Made by a program: the position numbers and the translations under genes. Below the pieces are notes generated by a model. It made no database searches and was not told the DNA's origin. It worked only from the letters and a program-made list of their open reading frames with translations. Shown here in pieces: positions 1 through 10,653 of a DNA stretch of 64,000 bases. Position 1 is the stretch's first letter. Each line of letters starts with the position of its first letter. Source of the DNA: an uncultured Pseudomonas sp. GTDB lineage: Bacteria > Pseudomonadota > Gammaproteobacteria > Pseudomonadales > Pseudomonadaceae. The stretch spans positions 62,001-126,000 of the forward strand of contig NZ_CAJYVE010000029.1 in assembly GCF_913777995.1 (NCBI RefSeq). The letters run 5' to 3'.

Positions 1-1085
1 GTCTTGACCAGCACCCCGGTGTTTTCAGTGGCCTGCACCTGGTTGCTGTCACCGGCAAAGTCCCGGTAGGCCTTCAGCGTCTGCGTTCCCAGTTCCACCC
101 GGTCCAACAGGAACACCACTTTGTCGGCGTCCTTGGAGTTGGCGATGAGCTGGGCCGACTTGAAGCTCGTCATGGTCTTGCCCGAGCCGGTGGTGTGCCA
201 GATGTAGCCGCCCAGGCGGTTCGGGTTTTTCCAATCGGTCTTGGCCACCTTGTCGGAAATGGCGTGCGCGGCGTAGTACTGGTAGCTGCGCATCACCTTC
301 AGCACGCCGTCGGCCTCGTCGGCTACGGTGTAGAAGCCGATCAGCTGGTGCGCCATCGGGATCGACAGCAGGCTGGAGGTGAAGTTCTTCCAGTTGTTGA
401 TGGGTTCGTTGTTGAAGTCAGCCCAGTGGAAGGCGTAGTCCTTGTTGAACTTGCCGTCCGGACCGGGGTTAGCGAAATACAGCGCCTCCCCAGGCGCCAT
501 GGCCACAAAGATCTGAACCAGAGAGAACAGGCGGGTGAACACGCCCTCGCGTGCGTACTTCTGAATCTGGTTGTAGGCCTGGCTGACAGGCACACCGCTC
601 TTCTTCAGCTCGATGTGGATCAACGGCATGCCGTTGATCAGTAGCAGCATGTCACCCCGCCGGTCATGTTGCAGTTCAGACGTGCGGGCGTAGCGCGGCT
701 GCTGGGCAATCTGGTAGCGACTCTGCCCAGCGGCAATCTCGTGCCGGTCGTAGACCTTCAGGCTCACCTCCTTGCCAAAGTGCAGCGTGTCGGCCGGGTT
801 GTCCCGCGTGATGGCCACCGTCTTGCCGTTGATGAAGCCGTTCAGCTTCAGCGGGGTGCGCAAGGCGACTATCTGCTCCATCACCTGCTGCATCTCGCTG
901 TCGGTCAGCGGCACCTCGTTCAGTCGGTCCTTGCCTCGGTTGTTCTCGAAGAGGATCTGCTTCCAGTTCGCCAGCAGGTCGGCCTCGCTGGGGCACTTTA
1001 TGACCTGCAGCTCCCCCCAGCCGCGCTGGCGCAATTCGTGGATGAGAGCGGCTTCGAATTCAGACTCATTGGCAAAGGTGGTCAT
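1..1085 (-). CDS. hsdR: Type I restriction enzyme R subunit HsdR, N-terminal part (cut by window edge)
   Basis: This is the restriction and DNA-translocation subunit of a type I restriction-modification complex. About 361 N-terminal residues are visible; the frame is open at the window start, so the helicase C-terminus lies outside. The nuclease motif of the family is present: Asp145 in RRGDMLLL and the E-x-K pair Glu159/Lys161 in HIELKKSG. A Walker A motif TTGSGKT follows near residues 298-304, and VVFLLDRVELG matches the next helicase segment. The ATG at 1083-1085 lies 11 bases after the hsdS stop, so hsdM-hsdS-hsdR reads as one operon. The visible part has no frameshift and looks functional. 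Confidence 0.93.
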   Translation of the reverse strand, partial: MTTFANESEFEAALIHELRQRGWGELQVIKCPSEADLLANWKQILFENNRGKDRLNEVPLTDSEMQQVMEQIVALRTPLKLNGFINGKTVAITRDNPADTLHFGKEVSLKVYDRHEIAAGQSRYQIAQQPRYARTSELQHDRRGDMLLLINGMPLIHIELKKSGVPVSQAYNQIQKYAREGVFTRLFSLVQIFVAMAPGEALYFANPGPDGKFNKDYAFHWADFNNEPINNWKNFTSSLLSIPMAHQLIGFYTVADEADGVLKVMRSYQYYAAHAISDKVAKTDWKNPNRLGGYIWHTTGSGKTMTSFKSAQLIANSKDADKVVFLLDRVELGTQTLKAYRDFAGDSNQVQATENTGVLVK

Positions 1086-1096
1086 GGGTGATGTAC

Positions 1097-2377
1097 TCAA
1101 AGCTCAGATAAAATCATCGTTTCTAAGCATGATGATTTGATTTGCCGGAATTTCTGGATCTGACGCGCTTGTCGCCTGATCAGCAGGTCCAAGTTATAAA
1201 AAAACGCACCGATTCTTCGTTGTTCGGCTTCGTGGATCGGGAACCGGACCCGTAGCCGTTTGATTGCCGTCTTTGATATTGAGAGCACCTTTGTGCCCTG
1301 CATGATGGGCAACAGCTGTGTATGGAAGGCATCCGAGTTCAGGTAATAGCCGAGAAAGAAGGGCGCGAACGAGCTTTTTGGTCTAAGTGCAATCGTGTGG
1401 AGGCCTGCAACGACTATCTGATTGCCTATATTGCGAAGCTCGGTACACTTGCCGACGGCGTCATCCTCGGCCGCATCCGCCATTACTATGTCACCATTCC
1501 TGAGACGGGACGAGCTGAGTTTCTCCACAATTGCGTCGCTAGAGATCAGTGGTACGTCATCAGTTTGCGCATCCAAGACCTCACCGAATTTGGTGAGGAT
1601 GTCCCCGTAGTGAACGTTCTTGGCCAAACCAGAGCGGCGGTTTAGATTGGCCCTCGAAAGGCTATTGTTTGCGATGTTCTCCATAGCTTTTTCGACGCTC
1701 TCTTCCGCCCAGCTTCCTTGGAAGCCTTTGAATCTGATGCCTGGAGCACCTTCATCAGGGTTGGGGAACATTTTCTGAAGCATCGCCTTCTTAAGCGCCA
1801 TTAGCTTGTCATATTTGCGCTGATGCAGGGCTATGAATAGATCTAATTCACGGAAGAAGGCGCCAATACGATTCTGTTCCGTGACTTGGGGGATGGTGAC
1901 GACACGCTTCTTCCAATCGTCAGCATCGAAAAACAGCTTTTCAATGTCCACGCCGTACGAGCTTAGAAAGAACTTCCTACGCATCGCGGGCAAGCTCGCC
2001 ACGATGGTGAGAAACTCCGTCAGTAGCTTCTCGCTGTCGATGGCGGTCAGATATTCATTCGACACGATGGCGCCATCCAAGGCAGGCGGCACGATGCCGG
2101 TCGCCCCGTGCACCACCTGTCGCTTGGAAATGACGAAGTCGCCCGCCTTGAGCTGGGCGTAGTTTTTCACCAGGATGTCGCGTCCTAGCAAGTGGCCGCG
2201 AGAAACGACGCCTTCGTTGCGCCGTTTGACCGTGATGAGCTCGTAGCGCTGATCGTCTTCCAGCACGATAGGGCGACGCTTTTCAGCGAGGACGCCGCCA
2301 ATCGTCTCGTCCGCCCACGGTTCGCTGTACGCCTTGAACCGAATGCGAGGCACCTTTCCTGTGGTCTGGTCCGCCAT
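1097..2377 (-). CDS. hsdS: Type I restriction-modification specificity subunit HsdS
   Basis: The 426-residue protein is the DNA-recognition subunit, with the normal two-repeat HsdS plan. Each half has a variable target recognition domain followed by a conserved helical spacer: IPQVTEQNRIGAFFRELDLF near residue 165-185 and IHEAEQRRIGAFFYNLDLL near residue 380-400. The two spacers are clearly related copies. The start codon is one base downstream of the hsdM stop, with GGGGAA as a ribosome site. The recognition sequence cannot be predicted from the protein alone. Its base composition is lower in G+C than the flanking hsdM, common for exchanged recognition domains. Confidence 0.93.
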   Translation of the reverse strand: MADQTTGKVPRIRFKAYSEPWADETIGGVLAEKRRPIVLEDDQRYELITVKRRNEGVVSRGHLLGRDILVKNYAQLKAGDFVISKRQVVHGATGIVPPALDGAIVSNEYLTAIDSEKLLTEFLTIVASLPAMRRKFFLSSYGVDIEKLFFDADDWKKRVVTIPQVTEQNRIGAFFRELDLFIALHQRKYDKLMALKKAMLQKMFPNPDEGAPGIRFKGFQGSWAEESVEKAMENIANNSLSRANLNRRSGLAKNVHYGDILTKFGEVLDAQTDDVPLISSDAIVEKLSSSRLRNGDIVMADAAEDDAVGKCTELRNIGNQIVVAGLHTIALRPKSSFAPFFLGYYLNSDAFHTQLLPIMQGTKVLSISKTAIKRLRVRFPIHEAEQRRIGAFFYNLDLLIRRQARQIQKFRQIKSSCLETMILSEL

Positions 2378-2378
2378 G

Positions 2379-4976
2379 TCAGTTCCCCGCCAACAAGGTC
2401 TTCAGCTCTTCAATGCCCTTGATGTCGAACTCGCCGCCATTTAGCTCCCCCAGCATGCTCACCAGGGCATTTTCGGCTTGCTGAATGTCGCGGGCATTGT
2501 CGGCATAGGTGATCCGGTACTTCTCTACCAAGGCTTCCAGCCTGGCGATGAGGCTGGATGTCACCTTGCCAGGCAAGCGATGCAGCTCGTCCACCAATGG
2601 CGTGAGCCAGCTGCTTTCGAGCAGGGCGTACACCTGCTCGTCGCTGAGCGCCTCAATCGTGGCTTTGGTCTTCAGGTGTAGCGCTGCGGAATCCTTCTTG
2701 ATAGTCGCTTTCAGCGACTTTTCTTTGGCCAGCACTTTGGCTGCTTGGATGATCTTGGCCTCGTAAGACTCGGAGCCGAAGGCCGCGGAGGCCTGATCCT
2801 CGGCCGCCAACTCCTTGGCCTCCTTGGTTACGGCAGCCGCGACGAACTTTTCGCCGGTTTCATTGAAGGCGTCCTTGGCCTTGTCTTCGTCGCTGAAGCT
2901 CTCAAGTAGTTCGTCCAGCTGAGCGACCACCTCGGTCAGTTCGGACTCCTTCTTGCGGAGTGCGTCCAGCTCCTTCTTGTGGTGTGCCAATTGCACGAGG
3001 TCAAAGGACAAGATGCGGCCTTTCCAGCCGTCCTGCACCTCGACGTCCTTCCCGTCCTTCTTCTTGAAAACATAGTTCGGGTCGACCACGCGCGTAGCAC
3101 CAAAGCCCTCGGTCTGGAGGATTTCAAGATCCACAGCAATGGTCTGCCAGTGGTCGTCGAGGACTTGATAGGCCTGGTACTTGTCGATGAGCGGCACAGT
3201 GCCGACCTTGGTCAAGCGGGCAAACAGTTCGTCGCAGATAATCGCTTCTTGGCGAGGGACCTGCAGCGTGAGCATCTTGCCGATCAGTTCGCTTTGCAGC
3301 CAGGGCTTGAAGCCGTCGAATGCACGGGTGAAGGCCTCGTTGAACTCCGTCACTTCAGGGTGCTGCTGCACGACTGCAGACAGGTCATCTGCCTTCGGCT
3401 GGGCGTACGGCGTGCCATCCAAGGTAAACAAGGCCGCGCGCAGATTGGGGAAGGCCTTCCAGTAGTCGGCCAGCGCATCCAGTTCGCTCAGCGGGATGCC
3501 GCCGAACATTGAGGCATACAGGTCCCAGCTCTCGGGCGGCTCGGATGAGTCCACGTACCGCGGAATGTTGAGGTTGTAGTCGTTGGCATCGCATTGCAGC
3601 TCTGTCTTGGGCACCAGTCGGCTGAAGCCAGGCACAGTGGTGCGGGCGATCACCACATCGGTGATCTTCTTGATGTCGCAAGCGCGGAGCTTGTTGTTCT
3701 TGCCCTCTTTGGCAAAGCCTTTGGAGGCATCTACAAACAGCACATCGCTGCCTGCGCGCTTTTGCCTGAGCACGAGGATGACGGTTGGGATGCCAGTGCC
3801 GAAGAAGATGTTGGACGGCAGGCCGATTATGGTTTCGAGGTGGTCATTCTCGATCAGCTGTTTGCGGATGACGCCTTCCTCTCCGCCCCGGAACAGCACG
3901 CCGTGCGGCAGGACGATGGCCATGATGCCGTTGGGCTTCAGGTGGTACAGGTCGTGCAGCAGGAAGGCGTAGTCAGCCTTGGATTTGGGGGCCACGCCGA
4001 AGCGTGCGTAGCGCGGGTCAGTGTTCTTGTGCTGCGGGTCCCACTTCTGTGAGTAGGGCGGGTTTGACACCACCGCATCCAGGTACAGCGGGTTGTAGCT
4101 GTTGACCGGGTCTTGCTCGTCGAAGTACGGCCAATCGTCCTCTAGCGTGTCAGCGTTACGCGTGACGATGTTGCCCGGGAGAATGCCGCGCATCACCAAG
4201 TTCATGCGCGTGAGGTTGTAGGTGTTCTCCTTAAGCTCTTGCGCGTAGTACTTGATGCTGTCTTTGTCGCCCATGTGTTTCGCGATGGCCTGGCCGATGT
4301 TGAGCAGCAGCGATCCCGAGCCACTGGTGGAGTCGTAGATCTGGATGGTTTGGCGGTCCTTCAGATGCTGCGCGATGACCTCAGACATCAGCACGGACAC
4401 CTCGTGCGGGGTGTAGAACTCGCCCGCCTTCTTGCCCGCATTGGCGGCAAACATGCCAATAAGGTACTCATAGATGAAGCCGAGCACGTCGTACCCCTGC
4501 TTGCCATCCATGGGGATGTCTTTGATCAGCTGGACAAGTTCGCTGATCGCCTTGGTCTGTTTTGCTGCGGTGTCGCCCAGCTTACTCAGCCCGGTCTCCA
4601 GCGTCTTGAAGATGCCTTCGAACAGGCGCTTGTGGTTCGGGTGGATCAGGCGGCCAAAGGCCGACAGGGCTTCGCGAACATCAGCAACATCGAAGTCGCT
4701 GGTTTGTTCGAGCCACGTCGAAAAGAGGTGCTTGTGGGCGATGAAGTAACCCAGGTTGGACTTGAAGTGGTCAACGGTTTCCGTGTCCTCTTCAGTCACC
4801 GCACTGAAGTCTTCGTCTGTGAAGCCCTCGGCGGAGGCGAAGGCCAACAGCTTGTCGGAGAGGTACTTGTAGAAGATGAAGCCAAGGATGTAGTCCTTGT
4901 ATTCGTTAGCCTCGATCTTGGATCGCATCTGGTTGGCAGATTCCCAGATCTTGGCTGCGAGCTGTTGCTTGTTCAC
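2379..4976 (-). CDS. hsdM: Type I restriction-modification DNA methyltransferase HsdM
   Basis: This is the adenine-N6 methyltransferase subunit (865 residues). The SAM-binding motif I appears as DSTSGSGSLL near residues 215-224 and the catalytic motif IV as SNPPY at residues 304-308. The N-terminal domain (NKQQLAAKIWESANQMRSK) is typical of long HsdM proteins and fixes the start at a GTG codon (4974-4976). The reading frame runs 67 codons further upstream without similarity, so I did not extend it. No good Shine-Dalgarno sequence precedes the GTG. A charged, probably coiled region near residues 670-760 is usual in the long HsdM subgroup. It is the first gene of hsdM-hsdS-hsdR. Confidence 0.93.
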   Translation of the reverse strand: MNKQQLAAKIWESANQMRSKIEANEYKDYILGFIFYKYLSDKLLAFASAEGFTDEDFSAVTEEDTETVDHFKSNLGYFIAHKHLFSTWLEQTSDFDVADVREALSAFGRLIHPNHKRLFEGIFKTLETGLSKLGDTAAKQTKAISELVQLIKDIPMDGKQGYDVLGFIYEYLIGMFAANAGKKAGEFYTPHEVSVLMSEVIAQHLKDRQTIQIYDSTSGSGSLLLNIGQAIAKHMGDKDSIKYYAQELKENTYNLTRMNLVMRGILPGNIVTRNADTLEDDWPYFDEQDPVNSYNPLYLDAVVSNPPYSQKWDPQHKNTDPRYARFGVAPKSKADYAFLLHDLYHLKPNGIMAIVLPHGVLFRGGEEGVIRKQLIENDHLETIIGLPSNIFFGTGIPTVILVLRQKRAGSDVLFVDASKGFAKEGKNNKLRACDIKKITDVVIARTTVPGFSRLVPKTELQCDANDYNLNIPRYVDSSEPPESWDLYASMFGGIPLSELDALADYWKAFPNLRAALFTLDGTPYAQPKADDLSAVVQQHPEVTEFNEAFTRAFDGFKPWLQSELIGKMLTLQVPRQEAIICDELFARLTKVGTVPLIDKYQAYQVLDDHWQTIAVDLEILQTEGFGATRVVDPNYVFKKKDGKDVEVQDGWKGRILSFDLVQLAHHKKELDALRKKESELTEVVAQLDELLESFSDEDKAKDAFNETGEKFVAAAVTKEAKELAAEDQASAAFGSESYEAKIIQAAKVLAKEKSLKATIKKDSAALHLKTKATIEALSDEQVYALLESSWLTPLVDELHRLPGKVTSSLIARLEALVEKYRITYADNARDIQQAENALVSMLGELNGGEFDIKGIEELKTLLAGN

Positions 4977-5339
4977 GGCGAGTACTTTTAGGTAGTTGAT
5001 CAGGCAAATTGAAAGAAATTTTCTGCCTTGAGCAGGGCTGAGCCAGCAAAAGGATGGGATTTCAATAAGGTGCCGAAGTATCGCACCCACAGGGTGTTCA
5101 CGAAAAGCTATGAAGAGGGTTAGCCGGTGGATATCGTCCCAAACTGAAGAAGGACTGAAGCAGACCTTCGTAGCCAAGCGGACTTCTAGGACTGCTGATC
5201 AGTAGCTTCCAGGCGCTCACTTGATATTGGTTGTGCGTCTGCAAGGGCCGAGGAATTCGCCATCAGCAAGCACCCTGAGTAGTGGCTTGCTCAGCAAGCT
5301 GCCTTAGCTAAGCTCGAAAGATGAAGGTCCACTGAGGGG
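4977..5339. other. Intergenic stretch upstream of hsdM
   Basis: This gap lies between the restriction operon and the integrase remnants and presumably carries the hsdM promoter. I see no complete gene, RNA gene or convincing promoter boxes in it. The part near 5340 may still belong to the decayed integrase, because short stretches of integrase-like residues recur in shifting frames on the minus strand. Confidence 0.5.
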
Positions 5340-5568
5340 CGAAAGCAGTCCTGCCTGAGCGATTGCTTCTGGCCGGCAGTCAGCCAACACTTTTCGATAA
5401 CTCGCCGCGCATCATTGATAGCGGGCCCTGTTCGGAGCGGCACCACTTCACGAATGCCTGCCATTGATCACAGTGCGCCCTCACCGTGCCGTAGCCGCCG
5501 CCGAACATGTCTTTCAGTGCCTGCGGCCCTGCATAGCTCAAGTGCCTGCCATAGCCGAAATTGCGATC
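5340..5568 (-). pseudogene. Remnant of a second tyrosine-integrase-like gene
   Basis: On the minus strand one frame (about 5420-5568) reads RNFGYGRHLSYAGPQ, then KDMFGGGYGTVRAHCDQWQ and AFVKWCRSEQGP. I recognise this as the N-terminal core-binding part of an integrase family common on Pseudomonas and Xanthomonas islands. The family continuation (INDARR..., then a VLAD-like segment) follows only after frame changes, so the gene is broken and its catalytic domain is absent. It overlaps the tail of the other integrase remnant, which suggests two insertion events or a deletion that joined two integrases. Family assignment is from memory of the motif pattern, not a search. Confidence 0.55.
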
Positions 5569-5993
5569 ATCTCGGGGAACACGTGCAGCGCAAGCGACCG
5601 CCAGATGTCCTCGGCGCAGGCTGGGGGGACGGAGTCTTTCTTGAGCTCAAACCAGGCCGTGGCCACGTTCTCGAAGGTGTGTTCCGGTTCTGCGCGCTTG
5701 GCTTCATTCAACGTATTGCGCTGCACCTTGGGATCGATGCCTTGGGCGAGAAGCTCGCGCGCCTCGACCGCCATCTTTCGTGCGTTCGCCAGTCACAGTT
5801 CGGGGTAGGTCCCGCATCCGATGTTGATGCGCTTCTTGGTCGCCGGTTCGCGGTTGGTGAAATTACACATCACCGAGCCGTTGCTGAGTACGCGGAGCTA
5901 CAAACCGTCACCATCTGTGAGGACGTAATCCTTGGATGCGGGTTTGACTCCCTTGAGCTGTCGATCGGAGAAGCGGAGGTTTTGAGCGGGCAT
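5538..5993 (-). pseudogene. P4-type tyrosine integrase, N-terminal remnant with two in-frame stops
   Basis: Reading leftward from the ATG at 5991-5993, one frame gives MPAQNLRFSDRQLKGVKP, then a DUF4102-like arm-binding region (DGDGL, CNFTNREPATKKRINIG, ARELLAQGIDPKVQR) and the start of the core-binding domain (TFENVATAWFELKKDSV, SLALHVFPE). The frame is interrupted by TAG at 5898-5900, where this family usually has a hydrophilic residue after GDGL, and by TGA at 5793-5795 after GTYPEL. Similarity ends near 5571; the catalytic R-H-R-Y domain is missing. Integrases of this class typically target tRNA or ssrA 3' ends, and this one begins about 190 bases from the ssrA 3' end. Confidence 0.85.
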
Positions 5994-6141
5994 GAGATTG
6001 AACCCGAGCACTGATTCTGTATTTCAAAGATCAGCAGCGGGTGTGATGGAATACCGTCTGGAATACGCGAACAGCCGTACCTCAAAAACCTCCGCCACCC
6101 GCAAACCTGCTGAAATCCCGTACTCATCAAATCCCAACCAC

Positions 6142-6167
6142 AAAAAAAGGCGCCCTAAGGCGCCTTT
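6142..6167 (-). terminator. Rho-independent terminator of ssrA
   Basis: Read on the minus strand, an AGGCGCC / GGCGCCT stem with a short TTA-type loop is followed by a run of seven T residues. It begins 12 bases beyond the CCA end of ssrA, the expected place for its terminator. Confidence 0.85.
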
Positions 6168-6178
6168 CTCTTCAAATT

Positions 6179-6570
6179 TGGTGGAGCCGGGGGGATTTGA
6201 ACCCCCGTCCGCCAGTACTCCGCTGTCGGTCCTACATGCTTAGCCGTGTCTATTGAGTTAACCCTCAGCGACCCGACGGGCAGGGTGCTTTGGGCGAGTT
6301 GCGTAAGTTTTAGTCACGTCGGCCGCAACGTCCTAGGTGACGATCCTGTTCTGTATGACAATCGGTTCGGGTTTACAGGCATCCCCTAGCGATTGCTGGA
6401 GCCGAAGCTACCAGAAGAGCTAGTCGCGCCGCTTACGCAGCGAGAGCGTAGCCCTCGTAGTTTTCGTCATTGGCAACTATAGAAAGTTGCAACAGTGGAT
6501 TTACGACTTCTGTTACCAAGTCGGCATGCACCTAGAGTTTCGTCACCGGCGTCGAATCCTGATCGGCCCC
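6179..6570 (-). ncRNA. ssrA: tmRNA (SsrA), ribosome rescue RNA
   Basis: The minus strand begins GGGGCCGATCAGGATTCGAC and ends in a tRNA-like arm with GGTTCAAATCC and an encoded CCA at 6179-6181, about 392 nucleotides in all. tmRNA acts with SmpB to free stalled ribosomes and tag the unfinished peptide. The tag frame at 6433-6474 starts at the resume codon GCC and encodes ANDENYEGYALAA followed by TAA; the LAA end is the usual signal for ClpXP and related proteases. The 3' end borders the integrase remnants, so it is probably the attachment site of the leftward island. smpB lies about 9.3 kb away, on the same strand. Confidence 0.97.
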
Positions 6571-6654
6571 GTGACTACCTGTAGGCAGTCAGTGGGGCGC
6601 AGTGTACGCCAATCGGCGCGACACGTCGACCCACTGCCTGGTGCTGTTCGGCAG

Positions 6655-6939
6655 TTATTTGGCGCCTTCGCTGCCCGAGCCCATTTTCTTCAGGCTGGCG
6701 ATGGCCTTGGAGGTCAGCTCGATGCACTGCTTCTCGTCGCCTTTGGCCTTGGCCGCCATGCCGTCGGCTTCCACCTTTTTCAGCATTTCCTGGGTTTCAG
6801 TGCTGAGGTTGGTGTTGGTTGAAACCTGGGCATCCTTGATGGCCTGCAGGTTGCTGTCGCACAGATCGTCAGCGGCGAATACCGGCGAAGCGAGGAGTGC
6901 AGCGCTGAGGAACAGTCCTGTAAAAGCGGTACGTTTCAT
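6655..6939 (-). CDS. Small secreted protein of unknown function
   Basis: The 94-residue product starts at the ATG at 6937-6939, preceded by GGAGAAA; the open frame continues upstream but without a better start. Residues 1-22 form a signal peptide (MKRTAFTGLFLSAALLASPVFA, cleavage likely after AFA-like VFA). The mature part is short, charged and mostly helical, with two cysteines (DLCDSN and KQCIEL) that could form a disulfide. I do not recognise the family beyond conserved hypothetical periplasmic proteins of pseudomonads. It stands alone between ssrA and the lactate operon. A hairpin with arms at 7030-7037 and 7042-7049 lies upstream. Confidence 0.75.
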   Translation of the reverse strand: MKRTAFTGLFLSAALLASPVFAADDLCDSNLQAIKDAQVSTNTNLSTETQEMLKKVEADGMAAKAKGDEKQCIELTSKAIASLKKMGSGSEGAK

Positions 6940-7132
6940 GTCGTTTCTCCTTGAACCTGTGGACTCGGTATGGCCGGTCGTGAGGCCGCTGCCCGAGGTG
7001 TCAGGTGGTGCACAGCACCCCTGAAAGGGAGCCCGCATTCGTGCGGGCTTACTGGATGGACTGCGCCGCCTGGCAAGGGTTCTATTTATTTTCCTAACCG
7101 TAATAAAAAGTCGAAAAGTGCCTAACGCGCAC

Positions 7133-7158
7133 GAAAAAGGGGCAAAGATTGCCCCTTT
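7133..7158 (-). terminator. Terminator of the lactate operon
   Basis: On the minus strand AAAGGGGCAA and TTGCCCCTTT pair around a short loop and run into TTTTTCG. It begins 17 bases past the dld stop. Confidence 0.8.
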
Positions 7159-7174
7159 GGTTGAAGTGTGCGGT

Positions 7175-9981
<2,807 letters not shown>

Positions 9982-9985
<4 letters not shown>

Positions 9986-10653
9986 GCGTCCTCCACAATC
10001 AGCACCACCAGGTCTTTCGGACCATGGGCGCCATAGGCCAGCACCTGTTCGATGTCGGCGGTCTTGGATGGGCCGGAGATCAGCAGCGCGTTGGTCGGCA
10101 TGCTGCTGGCCCAATGCTGTTCGCGCTGCACCTGGTAGAGGTTATCGCGAATCTGGCTGGCCTTGAGCAGGGCGAAGTGCACGGGTGGCACCAGGCTCAT
10201 CAGCCGTGGCTCTTCGCGGGTGGGCCAGAGAATCAGGCTGCCGGTGGCGGCGATGGCGCCGAGGGTGGAGGTGAAGCTGGCGGCGACATCGTCGAACAGC
10301 TCCTTCTTCCACGCTTCGATGGGGCGCTCGTAGGTTTTCAGTGGCGGCAGGCCGGGTTGCTGCGCCCACTGCGCCTGCACGCGCTGGCCGGCGGGCGTGC
10401 CGGGGGCGATCAGCAGGTTGGCCAGTTGGCGCTCGTGCACCAGCTCGGCCAGGCGCTGTGGCCAGGTCTGTTCGCTGCACAGGTGAGTTTCCGTGTGCAC
10501 GGCTTCCATCAGCTGGCGCAGGCGCGCCACGCGTTGCTCCGGGGGGTAGGTCCAGGGCTCGGTCACCAGCGCTTCATTGAACTGATCGGCGATGGGGCGG
10601 GTGCCTTCCAGGCTGCGGCGCAGCTTGCCGAGAATGTTGTGCTTGGCGCTCAT
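9982..10653 (-). CDS. lutC: L-lactate utilization protein LutC (LldG-like)
   Basis: The 223-residue protein belongs to the LUD (LutB/LutC-type) family, with the characteristic FTSTLGAIAATGSLILWP and a C-terminal ISGPSKTADIEQVLAYGAHGPKDL segment. With LutA and LutB it forms an Fe-S enzyme that oxidises L-lactate to pyruvate without an LldD flavoprotein. The start ATG overlaps the lutB stop (ATGA) and the stop overlaps the dld start, showing tight translational coupling. It is also known as LldG or YkgG. Confidence 0.93.

Noticed and set aside
4977..5177. Extension of hsdM by 67 codons upstream.
   Set aside because: HsdM family proteins begin at the NKQQLAAKIWES segment; the extension is unlike any HsdM.
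5415..6014. A 199-codon plus-strand frame in the island scar.
   Set aside because: The minus strand carries recognisable integrase fragments; the plus-strand product matches nothing.
6487..6822. Open frame running through the 5' end of ssrA.
   Set aside because: The DNA is explained by the tmRNA on the other strand and by the small secreted protein gene.
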